11,449 nucleotides of DNA from Erginobacter sp964465735 (lineage in GTDB: Bacteria; Auribacterota; Erginobacteria; Erginobacterales; Erginobacteraceae). The position numbers and the translations under genes are program-made. Shown here in pieces: positions 1 to 6,095 of this stretch. The notes beneath the pieces were generated by a model, which was not told where the DNA came from, did no database searches, and saw nothing but the letters and a program-made list of their open reading frames with translations. How positions within the stretch are numbered: position 1 is the stretch's first letter; the number at the start of each line of letters is the position of its first letter. Location of the stretch: positions 1 through 11,449 of the forward strand of contig CAYXKT010000091.1 of the NCBI GenBank assembly GCA_964465735.1, given 5' to 3'.

Positions 1-5
1 AGCGT

Positions 6-183
6 GTTGAACTGATTCACCTGCCGGATGAACCGGCCGGGGTCTTTGTTTTGAGGGGGCCCCGGGTTTAGCTGTTGAACTGATTCACCTGCCGGGATGA
101 ACCGGCAGGGGTCTTTGTTTTGAGGGGGCCCCGGATTTAGCTGTTGAACTGATTCACCTGCCGGGATGAACCGGCCGGGGTCT
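6..183. repeat. Tandem array of three 68-69 bp hairpin repeats
   Basis: Units begin at 6, 74 and 143 with GTTGAACTGATTCACCTGCC. The third is cut short after GGGGTCTT near 183. Each unit contains a stem-loop: 20-27 with 33-40, 88-95 with 102-109, and 157-164 with 171-178. Copy 2 is perfectly paired (CCTGCCGG with CCGGCAGG, 6-nt loop); copies 1 and 3 have one T-C mismatch. In units 1 and 2 the stem is followed by GGTCTTTGTTTTG and an 8-bp GGGGCCCC palindrome. The T-rich tail makes intrinsic-terminator activity on the plus strand possible. The array may continue left of the window, because the first bases AGCGT resemble the AGCT that precedes the other units. It has no spacers of the CRISPR kind. 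Confidence 0.9.
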
Positions 184-191
184 TAACGCCC

Positions 192-283
192 CCGGTGGGT
201 TTATCCCACCGGAGCGGAAGTTCAGAAGCTAAGTCGATCCATCATCCTCCAAAACCGGCCCCGGCCGGCTTGCCCGGCCGGGG
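192..283. repeat. Two intergenic hairpins with a common downstream tail
   Basis: The first hairpin pairs 192-199 (CCGGTGGG) with 205-212 around a 5-nt loop. The second pairs 259-268 (CCCCGGCCGG) with 274-283, also around a 5-nt loop. Both stems are perfect. After each stem comes a related string: GGAGCGGAAGTTCA, and GGGGAGAAAGTTCA (the latter overlapping the stem's last G bases). This suggests two diverged copies of one hairpin unit rather than two unrelated structures. Read on the minus strand, the second is followed by CCGGTTTTGG and could act as a weak terminator. Function unknown. Confidence 0.7.
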
Positions 284-376
284 AGAAAGTTCAATAGTTA
301 GCGCCCAGACCAATTTGGAGACAATAGATGTTATAAATTGGGCGAAAATTGGCTCTAAAAGATTTCAATATGCCGA

Positions 377-461
377 AATGTGCCACGTGGCACATTCCCG
401 ATCGGTAACATTCCGGTGAAAATGGCGGATATATCGCGATATATTCCCGAGCGGTAACATT
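377..461. repeat. Two palindrome-plus-repeat units, one parS-like
   Basis: Unit 1 is a perfect 20-bp palindrome at 377-396 centred on CCACGTGG. Unit 2 is a perfect 16-bp palindrome at 429-444 (ATATATCG and its complement). Their centres are 50 bp apart. Each runs into the same 19-bp string, ATTCCCGA(T/G)CGGTAACATT, at 394-412 and 443-461, with 18 of 19 bases equal. The inner 16 bases of palindrome 1 match the known chromosomal parS pattern TGTTNCACGTGNAACA except at positions 4 and 13. No parA or parB is visible here. Candidate roles are a ParB-type or other dimeric-protein binding site, or a dispersed repeat; the sequence alone does not decide. Confidence 0.75.
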
Positions 462-731
462 TACTGAGGGTGAAGAAATCAGGTATATCCCCCAATAGTA
501 ATATGAATGTCCAATTTTCCAGGCAGATAAGCGCCGCCGTACGCTCGCGGCGGAGTGGACTGAAGGTCACCCAGCCGGATCCGGCGCTGATTTGCGGCCC
601 GGGGCTCCGCTTAATTATTGGTCTGGATGAGGGTAAGTAAACCGGTCGGATCGAGCTCTCGGAGGGAACCATTGGGGAAATGGCTGGTGAGCATTCTGCA
701 CTTGCCGCCGTCGTCCTGGTTCTCTGCTTGA
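462..731. other. Intergenic stretch without a supported gene
   Basis: I see no convincing gene here. Two minus-strand reading frames cross it, but neither has a ribosome binding site or a recognisable domain. It holds a GC-rich stem at 534-539 with 548-553 and a perfect 12-bp palindrome (GCCGGATCCGGC) at 574-585. It ends at the target duplication of the MITE-like element. Confidence 0.5.
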
Positions 732-736
732 TAATA
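732..736. repeat. Left target-site duplication (TAATA)
   Basis: The 5-mer TAATA immediately precedes the CCTAAA terminus of the MITE-like element and is repeated exactly after the other terminus. Confidence 0.7.
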
Positions 737-897
737 CCTAAATTGAGCGATTCTATGCGGCGAACTGCACCAATCTTTTGAGTCCGAACGGATATTGAAA
801 ATCCTCGCCATATCTCCTGGATATGGCTGCGGTTTTCGCAACCCGTCGGCCGGCAAAATCTTAGCACGTTTCATCCGCAATAATCGCTCAACTTAGG
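737..897. mobile_element. 161-bp MITE-like element with TIRs and 5-bp target duplication
   Basis: The left end reads CCTAAATTGAGCGATTC. The right end, on the minus strand, reads CCTAAGTTGAGCGATTA. The inverted ends run about 24 bp with one substitution and a small indel near the inner end. TAATA directly abuts both sides (732-736 and 898-902), as expected for a 5-bp target-site duplication. There is no transposase, so a transposase would have to act in trans. Ends starting CCT and a 4-5 bp duplication recall the IS1380 family, but that assignment is inference. An internal perfect stem pairs 807-814 with 820-827. A second copy of the right end lies at 11400-11449. Confidence 0.85.
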
Positions 898-902
898 TAA
901 TA
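898..902. repeat. Right target-site duplication (TAATA)
   Basis: The 5-mer TAATA immediately follows the TTAGG terminus of the MITE-like element. It matches the left-hand duplication exactly. Confidence 0.7.
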
Positions 903-922
903 GGAACTTCAAGTAATTAATA

Positions 923-964
923 CCTGAACGAAAACCCCGGCAACCAGCTGAACCGGCCGGGGTC
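923..964. repeat. Repeat segment shared with other intergenic regions of the window
   Basis: Bases 923-947 (starting CCTGAACGAAAACCCCGG) match 10954-10978 at 23 of 25 positions. A partial match on the opposite strand lies at 4421-4437. The adjoining 949-964 (TGAACCGGCCGGGGTC) is identical to the hairpin arms of tandem units 1 and 3 at the left end. The stretch therefore joins two repeat families and also forms the candidate fusA terminator. Confidence 0.65.
931..962 (-). terminator. Candidate intrinsic terminator downstream of fusA
   Basis: On the minus strand CCCCGGC (956-962) pairs with GCCGGGG (935-941), a 7-bp GC-only stem. It is followed directly by TTTT (931-934) and then CGTTC. It lies about 65 bases beyond the fusA stop. 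The loop is long (14 nt) but contains an inner CAGCTG palindrome. A second stem-forming stretch (971-977 with 989-995, GATTAGG/CCTAATC) sits between it and the gene. Confidence 0.5.
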
Positions 965-1026
965 CGGGAGGATTAGGGCGCGGCTCCACCTAATCTCCTT
1001 CCGTCTCCTCCGCGGTGAAACCTCCC

Positions 1027-3108
1027 TCAGTCCTCCTTGAGGGCGGCGACAATATCCTCGGCTAAAGCGTAGGGGACGGCTTCGTAGTGCTCGAAGTACA
1101 TTGAAAAGTCGGCCCGGCCGCTGGTAATTGTCCGTAGTTCGGTGGAGTACCCGAACATCTGGGAGAGCGGCACCATTCCGGAGATCACCGCTGTCTTCCC
1201 CTTGGTCTCCATCCGGATAATCCGTCCCCGCTTGGAACAGACGCTTCCCGAGACCGCTCCCAGGTAGTCATCAGGAGAGGTAACCTCGATGTGCATAATC
1301 GGTTCCAGAAGTTTGAGACCGGCCTTCTGACAGGCTTCCCGGAACCCGGCGATGGCGCAGGTCCGGAAGGCCTGTTCCGAGGAGTCCACTTCGTGGAAGG
1401 AACCGTCGAGGAGGATATAATTGATATCGATCATCGGGAACCCGGCATAGGGGCCTTTGGCCATCGCGTCAATCACACCTCGTTTGATCGCGGGAATGTA
1501 TTCCCGGGGAATTCTTCCTCCCCTGATCTTATCATCAAATTGAAATCCACCACCGGGTTCCCCCGGTTCGATCCGGAACTGGACGTGCGCGTACTGTCCG
1601 TGACCTCCGGTCTGCTTGACGTGTTTGTATGAATGATCGAAGGCGCCCAGTATGGTCTCCCGGTAGGCGACCTGAGGAGCTCCGGACTTGACGTTGACGT
1701 TGAATTCTCGTCGCAGCCGGTCGATAATCACCTCCAGGTGGAGTTCTCCCATCCCGGAAATAACCACTTCGTCGGTCTCCGAGTCGGTTCGGACGACAAA
1801 AGTGGGGTCTTCATCCGAGAGCCGGGAGAGGGCCTTGGATAGCCGGTCGCGATCAGGGGTGCTCTCCGGCGTGACCGCGATCCCGATGACCGGGGCGGGA
1901 AACTCGATCGATTCGAGAACAATGGGATGGTCCTCGGTGCAGATGGTGTCCCCGGTCCGAGTGTCACCCATCCCGATCACTGCCCCCACATCGCCGGCCT
2001 GGAGTTCATCCACCGCCAGTTGTTTGTTGGCGTGCATCTCGAAGATCCGCCCCACCCGCTGTTTGATCTCCTGGGTGGAGTTATAGTAGGTCTCCCCGGA
2101 GCGGAGCACTCCGGAGTAAACCCGGATATATGTCAGTTTCCCCATATGCTTGTCGGCGGTGATCTTGAAGGTCAGGGCTGCCAGCGGGGCATCGTCTCGG
2201 GGTTGACGGATGATCTCCTGGTTTTCTTCATTAAGCGTCCGGATGACCGGGGGAAGATCAGTAGGGGAGGGGAGATAGTTGACGACGGCGTCGAGGAGAA
2301 AGTGGATCCCCTTGTTTTTAAAGGCGGCGCCGCAGAGTACCGGGGTGACCGATCCGGCGATGGTGGTTTTTCGCAGAGCCCGGATGATTTCATCTTTCCC
2401 CGGCTCCTCGCCATTGATGAATTTTTCCATCAAAAACTCATCCTGTTCGCTGATCCGTTCGATCAGGGTGGCTCGGGCCCGGTCCGCGGCCTCCCGCATA
2501 TCGGCCGGGATCTCATCTTCCCGGAGGGAATCCTGCCCCGCTCCGTTCTGGTAGTAAAGGGCCTTCATCTCTATCAGGTCAACAATACCCCGGAAGTCGT
2601 CCTCGGCCCCGATCGGCAGGACGATGGGAACGGCATTGGCTCCCAGCATCTGTTTGATCTCACTGATCACCCCGGCGAAGTTCGCTCCCACTCGATCCAT
2701 TTTGTTGATGAAGGCCAGCCGGGGAACGGAGTGTTTTTCCGCCTGTCGCCAGACGGTCTCCGATTGGGGTTGGACCCCGCCGACCGCGCAGAAAAGGGCG
2801 ATCGTTCCGTCTAAGATCCGCAGTGATCTCTCCACCTCGGCGGTAAAGTCGACGTGGCCGGGGGTGTCGATGATATTTATCCGATGTTCCTTCCAGTAGG
2901 TAGTGGTAGCGGCGGAGGAGATGGTGATCCCTCGCTCCTGTTCCTGGACCATCCAGTCCATTGCCGCTTCTCCGTCGTGAACCTCGCCGATCTTGTGGCT
3001 TTTACCGGTGTAAAAGAGAATTCGCTCAGTGACGGTGGTCTTGCCGGCGTCGATGTGGGCGGTCAAGCCGATATTACGAATTTTTTCGATGGGAAGAATA
3101 GTACTCAT
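1027..3108 (-). CDS. fusA: Elongation factor G
   Basis: EF-G is the GTPase that translocates tRNA and mRNA on the ribosome and, with RRF, helps recycle it. The product is 693 aa from the chosen ATG, a normal EF-G length. Motifs: P-loop AHIDAGKTT at 17-25, switch I RGITISSAATT at 59-69, DTPGH at 81-85 and NKMD at 135-138. Further along come CAVGGVQPQSETVWRQA, the domain IV GHGQYAHVQF region and the domain V FGYSTELRTITSGRA. An in-frame ATG 18 bases upstream (3126) gives 699 aa; I prefer 3108 because the N-terminus MSTILPIEKIRNIG then aligns with typical EF-G. No rpsL, rpsG or tuf gene adjoins it, so it lies outside a str operon. One oddity: the domain V segment that usually reads GD(L/I)xRRRG is SGSVCSKRG here. 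It could be the sole EF-G or a paralogue. Confidence 0.97.
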   Translation of the reverse strand: MSTILPIEKIRNIGLTAHIDAGKTTVTERILFYTGKSHKIGEVHDGEAAMDWMVQEQERGITISSAATTTYWKEHRINIIDTPGHVDFTAEVERSLRILDGTIALFCAVGGVQPQSETVWRQAEKHSVPRLAFINKMDRVGANFAGVISEIKQMLGANAVPIVLPIGAEDDFRGIVDLIEMKALYYQNGAGQDSLREDEIPADMREAADRARATLIERISEQDEFLMEKFINGEEPGKDEIIRALRKTTIAGSVTPVLCGAAFKNKGIHFLLDAVVNYLPSPTDLPPVIRTLNEENQEIIRQPRDDAPLAALTFKITADKHMGKLTYIRVYSGVLRSGETYYNSTQEIKQRVGRIFEMHANKQLAVDELQAGDVGAVIGMGDTRTGDTICTEDHPIVLESIEFPAPVIGIAVTPESTPDRDRLSKALSRLSDEDPTFVVRTDSETDEVVISGMGELHLEVIIDRLRREFNVNVKSGAPQVAYRETILGAFDHSYKHVKQTGGHGQYAHVQFRIEPGEPGGGFQFDDKIRGGRIPREYIPAIKRGVIDAMAKGPYAGFPMIDINYILLDGSFHEVDSSEQAFRTCAIAGFREACQKAGLKLLEPIMHIEVTSPDDYLGAVSGSVCSKRGRIIRMETKGKTAVISGMVPLSQMFGYSTELRTITSGRADFSMYFEHYEAVPYALAEDIVAALKED

Positions 3109-3144
3109 AACTGCATTGCCTGTCATTTTCTTGGGTTGTAATGT

Positions 3145-3165
3145 GGAGCAAAATCAGATTGCTCC
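3145..3165. promoter_or_regulatory. Stem-loop in the fusA 5' leader
   Basis: GGAGCAA (3145-3151) and TTGCTCC (3159-3165) form a perfect 7-bp stem with a 7-nt loop, 37 bases upstream of the preferred fusA start. On the minus strand the 5' side contains AAAGGAGC, a good Shine-Dalgarno match that the stem would occlude, but no ATG, GTG or TTG follows at normal spacing. There is no T-run, so it is not a terminator. Regulation by this hairpin is only a possibility. Confidence 0.35.
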
Positions 3166-3297
3166 TTTGAGCTATTCCTTAGAGGGAAAGATGGTATGAG
3201 AAAATACCGGTCCGGAAAAGAATAACGAAATGAGACCAAATTATCACAAAAAAATCCCGCCAGAGGAGATAATCGGCCAACTAATATAGATTAGGAG

Positions 3298-3450
3298 GCT
3301 TCAGGTAAAACCCCACGCGGTATAGAGCAATCTACCACTCCCCCACCTTCAGGGCAACCTTTTTTTCGGTTTTTTACTGCGAGGGGCGCGATTTTACCGG
3401 GACTAAAAGTATCAGTCGGATCGGAGAGCCCGCTCCCGGACTCTTTTTTG
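3298..3450 (+). ncRNA. Possible structured RNA in the fusA-lpxH intergenic region
   Basis: GGTAAAACCCC at 3305-3315 can pair with GGGG and TTTTACC at about 3382-3399, separated by a short internal loop. This encloses a small hairpin of GGT/ACC and AGA/TCT with a GCAA tetraloop (3319-3336). Farther on, a GGAG/CTCC hairpin near 3423-3436 is followed by CTCTTTTTT, a weak terminator-like end. Two more T-tracts lie at 3360-3366 and 3370-3375. The outer stem can also form on the minus strand. I recognise no known riboswitch or RNA family, so this could be an uncharacterised RNA, a leader, or chance pairing. Confidence 0.25.
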
Positions 3451-3486
3451 GAGGGGTCGGGTGTGGGCAATCGGAGATAATTGAAC

Positions 3487-3515
3487 TTGTGTTCAGTTTC
3501 AACATCCACTATTTT
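3487..3515 (+). promoter_or_regulatory. Candidate sigma70-type promoter for lpxH-like gene
   Basis: TTGTGT (3487-3492) and TATTTT (3510-3515) are separated by 17 bases. The start codon lies only 7 bases after the -10 box and has no purine-rich Shine-Dalgarno sequence before it. If this promoter is used, the transcript would be essentially leaderless. Both hexamers are imperfect. Confidence 0.3.
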
Positions 3516-3522
3516 TATTCGT

Positions 3523-4302
3523 ATGAAAGATATTGCTTATTTCATTTCCGACGCCCATCTGGGGATCGAGATTGCCGGGGGTGAGCAAAGGGAAGCGGCC
3601 CTGATCAGTTTCCTGGCCGAGATCTCTTCTCGGGCCGGTCAGCTCTTTATCGTCGGCGATCTCTTCGATTTCTGGATCGAGTATCGCCGGGCGATCCGTC
3701 CGGACTATTTTTTGGTTCTATCCGCTCTGCATCAACTGGTCCGGACCGGGACCGAAGTTCATTACTGCCTGGGAAATCACGACTTTGCGGTCGGACCTTT
3801 CATCGAAAAAGTGCTCGGGATCAAGGTTCACCGGGCCGGATTTTCCGGATCTCTCCAGGGCAAGCGGGTCTTTGTCACTCACGGTGATGATCTGCCTCCC
3901 GGCGACCGGGCCAATCTGGTTCTCCGGAAGGTTTTGAGAAACCGTTCACTCCAGATGTTATACAAGGTGCTGCATCCGAATATCGGCGTCCCCTTGGGGG
4001 AGTTCTTTTCCTGCTTGAGCCGAAATCACCTCTTCACCGAACCCACCCCGGTGATCCTCGATGGTTATCGGCTGGCGGTGGATAAGCTGCTCAATGCCGG
4101 TTATGAGATGGTAATTGCCGGCCACACCCATATCCCGGAACTCTGTCAACGCGATGCGGGGGTCTACTGCAACACCGGAAACTGGATTCACAATTATTCA
4201 TTCGCTATGCTGACCGGAGGCGAGATCAGTCTCCAGACTTACTGTCCCGACTCCGGCGTGTCGCGTCCTTTGCTTGATGTGGCCGGCGCGTCGGGCAGAT
4301 GA
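3523..4302 (+). CDS. lpxH: UDP-2,3-diacylglucosamine hydrolase-like metallophosphoesterase
   Basis: This is a calcineurin-like metallophosphoesterase of the LpxH group. LpxH hydrolyses UDP-2,3-diacylglucosamine to lipid X in lipid A synthesis, at the cytoplasmic side of the inner membrane. From the ATG at 3523 the product is 259 aa. All five metal-binding motifs are present: SDAH (D10, H12), GDLFDFW (D46), GNHD (N85, H86), THGDD (H120) and GHTH (H201, H203). E. coli LpxH has GNRD where this has GNHD, so a related phosphoesterase of the same superfamily is possible. The reading frame is open upstream to a TTG at 3481, but the motif spacing from the N-terminus fits 3523. It is divergent from fusA. 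No other lpx gene is in the window. Confidence 0.8.
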   Translation: MKDIAYFISDAHLGIEIAGGEQREAALISFLAEISSRAGQLFIVGDLFDFWIEYRRAIRPDYFLVLSALHQLVRTGTEVHYCLGNHDFAVGPFIEKVLGIKVHRAGFSGSLQGKRVFVTHGDDLPPGDRANLVLRKVLRNRSLQMLYKVLHPNIGVPLGEFFSCLSRNHLFTEPTPVILDGYRLAVDKLLNAGYEMVIAGHTHIPELCQRDAGVYCNTGNWIHNYSFAMLTGGEISLQTYCPDSGVSRPLLDVAGASGR

Positions 4303-4373
4303 GAATCTCTGATGTAGTGCGGCAGAAACACTGTTCGGTACAGCGAGGCGATCTCGACCTACCGCCAGGGAGT

Positions 4374-4442
4374 AGATTGCTTCGTTACTTCGTTTCTCGC
4401 AATGATAAATACTATGTGATTTGAGGTTTTCGTTCAGACACT
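4374..4442. repeat. Dispersed repeat between lpxH and thiD
   Basis: AGATTGCTTCGTTACTTCG and the following TTTCTCGCAATGATA (4374-4407) match one arm of the large inverted repeat at 11025-11056 at most positions. Read on the other strand it gives the 'HCEKRSNEAI' type of translation typical of this widespread intergenic repeat. Some 15 bases later GAGGTTTTCGTTCAG (4423-4437) matches, in reverse, the CTGAA(C/A)GAAAACCCC string found at 925 and 10956. The two blocks have the same order and relative strand as at 10954-11009, so they probably form one composite repeat. TTCAGACACTA at 4432-4442 recurs at 11147-11157. The rest of the 208-bp gap between the genes shows nothing else. Confidence 0.7.
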
Positions 4443-4451
4443 AATTATGAT
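4421..4451 (+). promoter_or_regulatory. Candidate promoter upstream of thiD
   Basis: TTGAGG (4421-4426) and TATGAT (4446-4451) are separated by 19 bases, slightly long. A perfect TTGACA follows at 4456-4461 but has no matching -10 box 16-18 bases later. The -35 candidate lies in the dispersed repeat. No THI-box/TPP riboswitch pattern was found between here and the gene. Confidence 0.25.
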
Positions 4452-4528
4452 AGAATTGACAAAGAGGGATAGCGGGGACTCTTTGAGGAGATATTTCATC
4501 TCTCCGGCGGTTGGATTCTTCTTGGGAA

Positions 4529-5362
4529 ATGCTTGTGAACACCGATAATTCAAGCCAATTGAATGAAGGAAAGCAATTGGCCAGGGCTTTGACTATCGCC
4601 GGTTCCGACTCCGGGGGTGGGGCGGGGATTCAAGCCGATCTGAAAACCTTCTCGGCTCTGGGGGTCTTCGGGACCAGCGCCCTGACCGCGGTCACCGCCC
4701 AGGATACCCGGGAGGTGAGGGAGGTGTTTTTGCTCTCCGGCCATCTGGTCGGAGCCCAGATTGATGCCGTCTGCTTGGATATTGATCCGACAGCAGTCAA
4801 GACCGGGATGTTGGGCGGGGCGGGGATTATTGAGATGGTGGCCCGCAAGGTCGCTGAACATCGGATTGTCAACCTGGTGGTTGATCCGGTGATGGTGGCC
4901 ACTTCGGGTGCCAGTCTCCTGAAGTCTGTGGCGGTGGTTGAACTAAAAGAGTTCCTCCTGCCCCGAGCCCTGATCGTCACCCCCAATCTTGACGAGGCGG
5001 AGGTTTTAGCCGGATTCCCGGTTCGCGACCGTCAGTCGATGCGGCGGGCGGCCCGGGTTATCCATTCCCTGGGGCCCCGCTACGTGGTGATTAAGGGCGG
5101 GCACCGGACCCGGGACGCTGACGACCTGGTTTTTGACGGGCAGAAGATGACCTTTCTTCCCTCTCCGCGATTGACCGAAGAGAGGCTCCACGGTGCCGGG
5201 TGTACTTTCTCGGCTGCGATTACCGCCTTCCTGGCCCGGGGCTTCAATCCGCCCCAGGCGATCGCCTCGGCCAAGAGTTTTATGATGGCGGTCCTGGAAA
5301 ACCCCCTCCATCCCGGCCGGGGCTCGGTGGTCGCCGACTGGTCGGCCGGCGCCCTGCGGTAA
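4529..5362 (+). CDS. thiD: Hydroxymethylpyrimidine/phosphomethylpyrimidine kinase
   Basis: ThiD phosphorylates HMP and then HMP-phosphate with ATP, giving HMP-PP for thiamine synthesis in the cytosol. It is a ribokinase-fold enzyme. From the ATG at 4529 the product is 277 aa, usual for the family. Evidence: ALTIAGSDSGGGAGIQADLKTF at 20-40 (substrate site), the TAVTAQDT segment, VDPVMVATSG, TPNLDEAEVL, VVIKGGHR, and HGAGCTFSAAI near 221-231 with the catalytic-site cysteine at about 225. The start is uncertain. An in-frame TTG at 4511 adds 6 residues. A strong GAGGAG at 4485-4490 is too far from either start and lies only 2 bases before an in-frame ATT. No other thi gene is nearby. Confidence 0.95.
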   Translation: MLVNTDNSSQLNEGKQLARALTIAGSDSGGGAGIQADLKTFSALGVFGTSALTAVTAQDTREVREVFLLSGHLVGAQIDAVCLDIDPTAVKTGMLGGAGIIEMVARKVAEHRIVNLVVDPVMVATSGASLLKSVAVVELKEFLLPRALIVTPNLDEAEVLAGFPVRDRQSMRRAARVIHSLGPRYVVIKGGHRTRDADDLVFDGQKMTFLPSPRLTEERLHGAGCTFSAAITAFLARGFNPPQAIASAKSFMMAVLENPLHPGRGSVVADWSAGALR

Positions 5363-5428
5363 AATAATGTTGGGTATTCTCTCTATATTCGGGTAAGATG
5401 CCATTCTAATTATTTTTGGATGAGAGCA

Positions 5429-5932
5429 ATGCATATACTGCCGATAAAAGTTTATGGAAGTCCGGTGCTGAGGGAGAAGGCCGCTGTAATCAAAGAGATC
5501 GACGGAGAGATCCGGGAACTGATCCGGCGGATGACCGAAAGCCTCTACTATCATCAGGGGTTGGGTCTGGCCGCTAATCAGGTCGGGGTGGCTCGGCGGC
5601 TTTTTCTGGCTGATGACGGCCAGGGACTCAAGGTGTTTATCAATCCCGTTATCCGAGAAAGGGAAGGGGAGGTGCCGGGGGAAGAGGGTTGCCTCAGCTT
5701 CCCTGAGGTCTTTGTTGATATCTCCCGAGCCGATTCGCTGCTGGTGGAGTATCTGGACCAGGACGGTGAGTCCCGGAAGCTGGAAGCGGAGGGTATGCTG
5801 GCCCGGATAATTCAGCACGAATATGACCACCTGGAAGGTGTGCTCATCTCTGACCGGGCCGGTTTTATCGCCTCTCGCCTGATCAGCGGGAAACTGAGAA
5901 AATTACAGAAACGGGTCCGGGAGTCGCTTTAA
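5429..5932 (+). CDS. def: Peptide deformylase
   Basis: This enzyme removes the N-formyl group from the initiator methionine of nascent proteins at the ribosome, using a metal ion (usually Fe2+). All three diagnostic motifs are present: GLGLAANQ (44-51), EGCLS with the metal-ligand Cys88, and QHEYDH (129-134) with the metal-ligand histidines and catalytic Glu131. From the ATG at 5429 it has 167 aa, a usual length, beginning MHILPIKVYGSPVLR like family members. An in-frame ATG at 5420 would add MRA; the GAG-rich stretch at 5423-5426 fits the later start. It follows thiD after 66 bases on the same strand and may be cotranscribed. The usual partner fmt is not in the window. Confidence 0.96.
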   Translation: MHILPIKVYGSPVLREKAAVIKEIDGEIRELIRRMTESLYYHQGLGLAANQVGVARRLFLADDGQGLKVFINPVIREREGEVPGEEGCLSFPEVFVDISRADSLLVEYLDQDGESRKLEAEGMLARIIQHEYDHLEGVLISDRAGFIASRLISGKLRKLQKRVRESL

Positions 5933-5998
5933 TCTATCTATCGGCCGGAGATGAAACTTCCGGCGCTAGGTTGAAATACGTGTTTAGCCGCAACGGCG

Positions 5999-6053
5999 TC
6001 TTCCGGTGGTCAGCAAATCTTTTATTTTTACCGGTCGGCCGGAAGATGTTTTT
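5999..6053 (+). terminator. Possible terminator between def and the glycosyltransferase cluster
   Basis: TCTTCCGG (5999-6006) pairs perfectly with CCGGAAGA (6039-6046), followed by TGTTTTT (6047-6053). The 32-nt loop is long, so this is a weak candidate. It lies between def and the start chosen for the next gene. Confidence 0.3.
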
Positions 6054-6095
6054 CCGCCCAATGGTGAGTCAATCGCTACCTGTGATGAGGCAATG

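Noticed and set aside
6..183. CRISPR array
   Set aside because: The 68-69 bp units are contiguous and nearly identical throughout, with no unique spacers of uniform length and no cas genes.
355..867. 170-codon minus-strand ORF ending NVPRGTFRHIEIF
   Set aside because: It crosses the MITE and the palindromic repeats; its composition is dictated by repeats. The NVPRGT string comes from translating the CCACGTGG palindrome.
611..880. 89-codon minus-strand ORF
   Set aside because: It starts inside the MITE-like element, reads through its terminus into flanking DNA, has no recognisable domain and no good ribosome binding site. Removing the element leaves a stop just upstream in the same frame.
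1927..2814. 295-codon plus-strand ORF antisense to fusA
   Set aside because: A long shadow frame opposite a conserved GC-rich gene, without known motifs. Other antisense frames in the GT-C genes (7203-7820, 8241-8777) were rejected for the same reason.
3291..3509. 72-codon minus-strand ORF in the fusA-lpxH gap
   Set aside because: It has no domain, no ribosome binding site and overlaps T-tracts and the lpxH start region.
4303..4528. TPP riboswitch upstream of thiD
   Set aside because: The conserved THI-box strings (CTGAGA and the ACCTGATCTGGATAATGCC-like segment) are absent.
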